From NCBI RefSeq assembly GCF_900182905.1, contig NZ_FXUF01000018.1, forward strand, positions 1 to 64,000: 64,000 nucleotides of DNA, given 5' to 3'. Source of the stretch: Anoxynatronum buryatiense (GTDB lineage: Bacteria; Bacillota; Clostridia; Peptostreptococcales; Tindalliaceae). This document shows, piece after piece, positions 61,456-64,000 of this stretch. A program made the translations under genes and the position numbers. Numbering within the stretch: the stretch's first letter is position 1; every line of letters begins with the position of its first letter. The notes below the pieces were generated by a model. The model had not been told where the DNA came from. It made no database searches and saw only the letters and a list, made by a program, of their open reading frames with translations.

Positions 61456-62073
61456 TTGTATGTATTTCATTCGCGCCGTTTATCCCTTTTAGGTGTGCTT
61501 TTGTTGATGACCTTACTGTTCTGGCGTTTTCAGCGTCAACAAGACCCTGCTGCCGAAATAGCAGGGGTTGAGAGTGGTGTCCTGCCGCCACCGCCTGTCG
61601 TTTATTTCAGCACAGATCAGTGGCAGGGATTTGAAAAGCCCTCAGATGACCAGCTGAAAGCGTCGCTGACTCCTCTGCAATATGAAGTAACCCAGCATAA
61701 AGGAACTGAACGGCCCTTTCAAAATGAATTTTGGAACCATAAAGAAGCGGGCATCTATGTGGATGTGGTTTCCGGCGAGCCGCTTTTCAGCTCACTTGAT
61801 AAATATGACTCAGGATCGGGGTGGCCCAGCTTTACCCGTCCTTTAGTGCCAGAGTTGATTGTTGAGGAACATGACAGCAGCTTCGGCATGAAGCGCATCG
61901 AAATTCGGAGCCTGCACGGCGGATCCCATTTGGGTCATGTTTTTCCCGACGGACCTCCACCCACCGGGCTTCGTTATTGTACCAACTCTGCCGCCTTTCG
62001 GTTTATACCGGTGGATGAGCTTGAAAACGAAGGTTACGGCGAATTTCTTGCCGCCTTCTCCTCAAAAGAATGA
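61456..62073 (+). CDS. msrB: Membrane-anchored peptide-methionine (R)-S-oxide reductase
   Basis: A 205-residue MsrB. The TTG at 61456 has GGAGGTGATC directly upstream and gives an N-terminal membrane helix (about 9-24, [15 protein letters not shown]), so the catalytic domain is probably outside. MsrB motifs are [36 protein letters not shown] and [11 protein letters not shown] with the catalytic Cys175. The zinc-binding CxxC pairs of classic MsrB are absent (VSGEPLF instead of CxxC). The frame is open upstream to 61330 without a ribosome binding site. It repairs oxidised Met in envelope proteins. Confidence 0.92.
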   Translation: MYVFHSRRLSLLGVLLLMTLLFWRFQRQQDPAAEIAGVESGVLPPPPVVYFSTDQWQGFEKPSDDQLKASLTPLQYEVTQHKGTERPFQNEFWNHKEAGIYVDVVSGEPLFSSLDKYDSGSGWPSFTRPLVPELIVEEHDSSFGMKRIEIRSLHGGSHLGHVFPDGPPPTGLRYCTNSAAFRFIPVDELENEGYGEFLAAFSSKE

Positions 62074-62075
62074 TG

Positions 62076-62111
62076 AAAAGCAGCCGGTCTTTGATTAACC
62101 GGCTGCTTTTA
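62076..62111 (+). terminator. Terminator after msrB
   Basis: AAAAGCAGCCGGT pairs with ACCGGCTGCTTTT. A second stem GGACAAGGG/CCCTTGTCC follows at 62116-62140. Confidence 0.85.
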
Positions 62112-62158
62112 CTTTGGACAAGGGAAATCATCCCTTGTCCTTCACTATTCTATCCGTT

Positions 62159-62254
62159 TTACAGCTTGAACTGAAGAATTGCCTGATTCATTTCATCTGC
62201 CAGCTCTGACAGGGCATGGCTCGCCTGTAACAATATGTCACTTCGCCGCCATGC
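62159..62254 (-). pseudogene. Remnant of a methyl-accepting chemotaxis protein C terminus
   Basis: The minus strand encodes about 31 codons, ...LLQASHALSELADEMNQAI then LQFKL and stop, matching the typical C-terminal tail of chemoreceptors (eLs.LAeeM...v..Fkl). An upstream in-frame stop and no start show it is a fragment. It probably marks an old deletion next to the polymerase gene. Confidence 0.6.
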
Positions 62255-62260
62255 CTCTTA

Positions 62261-62290
62261 TTGACACCGAACTCACGTTCCGTGTATGAT
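62261..62290 (+). promoter_or_regulatory. Y-polymerase promoter with LexA (Cheo) box
   Basis: TTGACA (62261-62266), an 18-nt spacer and TATGAT (62285-62290). CGAACTCACGTTCC (62268-62281) lies in the spacer and matches the Firmicute LexA box CGAAC-N4-GTTCG at all but the last base. SOS control is expected. Confidence 0.88.
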
Positions 62291-62309
62291 GAAGGTGGAG
62301 GCGAAACTA

Positions 62310-63578
62310 ATGTTCTATGTCTTTCATGTAGATGTGAACAGTGCTTATTTGTCCTGGGAGGCGGTATACCGTCTGCAACAGGGCGATTCTATCGATCTGC
62401 GCACCATTCCCGCAGTGGTGGGGGGCAGCGAAGCTGACCGCCATGGGATTGTGCTGGCCAAATCCATTCCCGCCAAGAAATTTGGGATTCATACGGGAGA
62501 AACCCTCTACGGTGCCCGACAAAAGTGTCCGGGCCTGGTGGTGGTGCCTCCCCGTTATGGATTGTACATGCAGTGCAGTGAGGCCATGGTGGCCATCATG
62601 AACCAGTATGCACCCCTGATTCAACGGTATTCCATTGACGAGGCCTTTTTGCATTACCAGCTTCCCCCGAGTATGATACAGGGACAAGGAGCAGAAGCCG
62701 CCGCTGTGGCGGCAGCCTTGCGGCTGAAAGCCCAAATTCGACAGGAACTGGGCTTTACGGTGAATGTGGGCATCGGCCCCAATAAGCTGTTGGCAAAAAT
62801 GGCTTCGGAGTTTCAGAAACCAGACCAGGTGCACACTCTTTTTCGCCATGAGGTGCCTGAGAAAATGTGGCCCCTGCCGGTGCAGGAGTTATTTTTCGTG
62901 GGCCGGGCCACCGCCCGAAAGCTGCGCGGGTACAATATTTTCACCATTGGCCAGCTGGCGGCGGCTGACCCCCAGTTAATTCACTGCTGGTTAAAAAAAC
63001 CGGGGCTGCTTATCTGGCAGTATGCCAATGGGCTGGATGATTCTCGGGTGACGGATGAACCCATGCCCATCAAGAGTATCGGCAACTCCAGCACCCTGCC
63101 TTTTGATGTGACCGACCGGGCCACGGCCCATCAGATTCTGCTGGCCCTCTGTGAGACTACAGCCATGCGCCTTCGAAAAATCCGGCGCTGTGCCCAGGTG
63201 GTATCTGTGACCCTTCGGTCCAGCGAACTCATCACCTACCGTCACCAGTGTCGTCTGGCATCCCCCACCGATGTCACTTCCCTCATCTGGCAAGAAAGCT
63301 GCCGTCTTTTTGATAATGTTTGGAAGAAAGAACCCCTGCGGCACATGGGGGTGCATCTTTCTGATCTTTGCAGCAATGAGTATTACCAGTTGTCACTCTT
63401 TCATCAACATCTGGAAAAACACCATCAACTGGACAGGACCATTGATGCCCTCCGATTACGATTTGGCACCCGGGCGGTTTTTCGGGGTTGTTTCTCCCAC
63501 TCTTCCATTCAGCCCCTCATGGGCGGAGTACTGCAGGACCAGGAGGTGGATTACCCCATGATGGCCAGTTATCTGTAA
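62310..63578 (+). CDS. dinB: Y-family DNA polymerase (DinB/Pol IV-like)
   Basis: A 422-residue translesion polymerase. FHVDVNSAYLSWEAV holds the first catalytic Asp, SIPAKKFGIHTGETLYGARQKCP the finger region, YSIDEAF the second acidic pair, VNVGIGPNKLLAKMASEFQKP the palm, and a little-finger domain follows. The ATG at 62310 has GGTGGAGG 8 nt upstream; the earlier ATG at 62288 lies inside the -10 and cannot be used. Slightly longer than E. coli DinB (351), typical of the Firmicute UvrX/UV-repair branch. Confidence 0.93.
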   Translation: MFYVFHVDVNSAYLSWEAVYRLQQGDSIDLRTIPAVVGGSEADRHGIVLAKSIPAKKFGIHTGETLYGARQKCPGLVVVPPRYGLYMQCSEAMVAIMNQYAPLIQRYSIDEAFLHYQLPPSMIQGQGAEAAAVAAALRLKAQIRQELGFTVNVGIGPNKLLAKMASEFQKPDQVHTLFRHEVPEKMWPLPVQELFFVGRATARKLRGYNIFTIGQLAAADPQLIHCWLKKPGLLIWQYANGLDDSRVTDEPMPIKSIGNSSTLPFDVTDRATAHQILLALCETTAMRLRKIRRCAQVVSVTLRSSELITYRHQCRLASPTDVTSLIWQESCRLFDNVWKKEPLRHMGVHLSDLCSNEYYQLSLFHQHLEKHHQLDRTIDALRLRFGTRAVFRGCFSHSSIQPLMGGVLQDQEVDYPMMASYL

Positions 63579-63722
63579 TGACCGGTTGACTTCAGTGATG
63601 TGCTGACTGTTGCGACAACTGTTGTGGCAAATTTTCCAACCAAACGCTTTGCACAACAAAAAAGAAAAATGGCTGGCATTTTCCTTAAGATTTCTCATTT
63701 TCTCGCTGGGAGGCGAATGTTG

Positions 63723-63995
63723 ATGAAGGTATGGATGCATCCCATTGAAGTCATTGCTTTTTTTGATTCTCAGGGTCTTCCCCGGCCGCTGCGGTACCGC
63801 TGGAATGGGAAAGATCAACCCCATCAGGAGCCTGTGGTGATTAAAGTGGATCGGATTCTTCAGCACCACGAAGAAAAACTGGCAGGGAACCGGATGCTGG
63901 TTTACCGCTGCCAGAGTGTGATTCACGACCTTGAGAAGGTGTATGAACTGAAATATGAGCTGAGTACCTGTAAGTGGTTTTTGTATAAGATGTAA
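63723..63995 (+). CDS. Small conserved partner of the Y-family polymerase (DUF6504-like)
   Basis: A 90-residue protein. The pattern GLPRPLRYRWNGK, VIKVDRILQH, a central YRCQSVI and a final YELKYELSTCKWFLYKM resembles the DUF6504 group found beside Y-family or ImuB-type polymerases. The ATG at 63723 has GGAGG 9 nt upstream. It probably shares the SOS transcript with dinB, 144 nt upstream. Function unknown. Confidence 0.7.
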   Translation: MKVWMHPIEVIAFFDSQGLPRPLRYRWNGKDQPHQEPVVIKVDRILQHHEEKLAGNRMLVYRCQSVIHDLEKVYELKYELSTCKWFLYKM

Positions 63996-64000
63996 GTTGT

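Noticed and set aside
1-64000. CRISPR arrays, tRNA and rRNA genes
   Set aside because: No regularly spaced long repeats and no tRNA or rRNA signature were found by eye on either strand.

Overview
The window looks like a chromosomal piece of an anaerobic Firmicute of the class Clostridia. The signs are roughly even base composition, strong GGAGG-type ribosome binding sites, many TTG/GTG starts, a glmS ribozyme, an ARG box, a Cheo-type LexA box, and ferredoxin- and CoA-based fermentation operons. An alkaliphilic amino-acid fermenter such as Tindallia or Anoxynatronum would fit, but the genus is a guess. No tRNA, rRNA, CRISPR array or complete mobile element was found. The first ~90 bases carry short repeats that resemble the end of an IS21-like element.

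Layout. 0.1-3.9 kb (minus): glmS with its self-cleaving ribozyme, then glmM. 4.1-6.2 kb (minus): cstA and a small conserved partner. 6.3-9.9 kb (minus): a compact five-gene ubiquitin-like conjugation operon (Ubl, E1, E2, a membrane-anchored JAB peptidase with coiled coil and LysM, and a tail-anchored RING-type protein). 10.1-15.5 kb (minus): vorCABD, a P-loop protein, buk and ptb, which form a branched-chain 2-oxoacid to acyl-phosphate to ATP pathway behind a -24/-12 promoter. The PAS/sigma-54 activator follows at 15.7-17.5 kb. 17.6-19.7 kb (minus): cdaR and cdaA (c-di-AMP synthesis), normally contiguous with glmM-glmS but here about 14 kb away. 20.1-21.3 kb (plus): argG under an ARG box. 21.5-22.4 kb (minus): an M19 dipeptidase. 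22.6-24.9 kb (plus): a CarH-like B12 photoreceptor-type protein and a histidine kinase. 25.3-29.9 kb (plus): etfBA, a YkvI-type transporter and a GlcD-type 2-hydroxyacid dehydrogenase. 30.0-37.2 kb (minus): lacI, a ribose-type ABC transporter, a polyol dehydrogenase and xylulokinase.

37.5-49.6 kb (minus) is one long operon: aspA, frdB, frdA, hdrB, hdrC, hdrA, flxD, flxC, flxB, flxA and a succinate-type CoA-transferase, with Rex-like sites upstream. It reads as aspartate to fumarate to succinate, with fumarate reductase wired to an HdrABC-FlxABCD flavin-based electron-bifurcating module. 50.1-57.8 kb (minus): a BMP-type nucleoside ABC transporter, a GntR regulator, mtnA and mtnP. 58.0-59.8 kb (plus): a Gfo/Idh/MocA oxidoreductase and a DUF985 cupin. 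59.9-61.1 kb (minus): an SLH-NlpC/P60 surface hydrolase behind a c-di-GMP-I riboswitch. 61.5-64.0 kb (plus): a membrane-anchored MsrB, a chemoreceptor tail remnant, and a LexA-boxed Y-family polymerase with a small partner.

The two most notable systems are the membrane-linked ubiquitin-like pathway (6346-9887) and the putative bifurcating fumarate reductase operon (37482-49559). Everything here is read by eye from sequence. Family assignments rest on motifs and recall, not on database searches.
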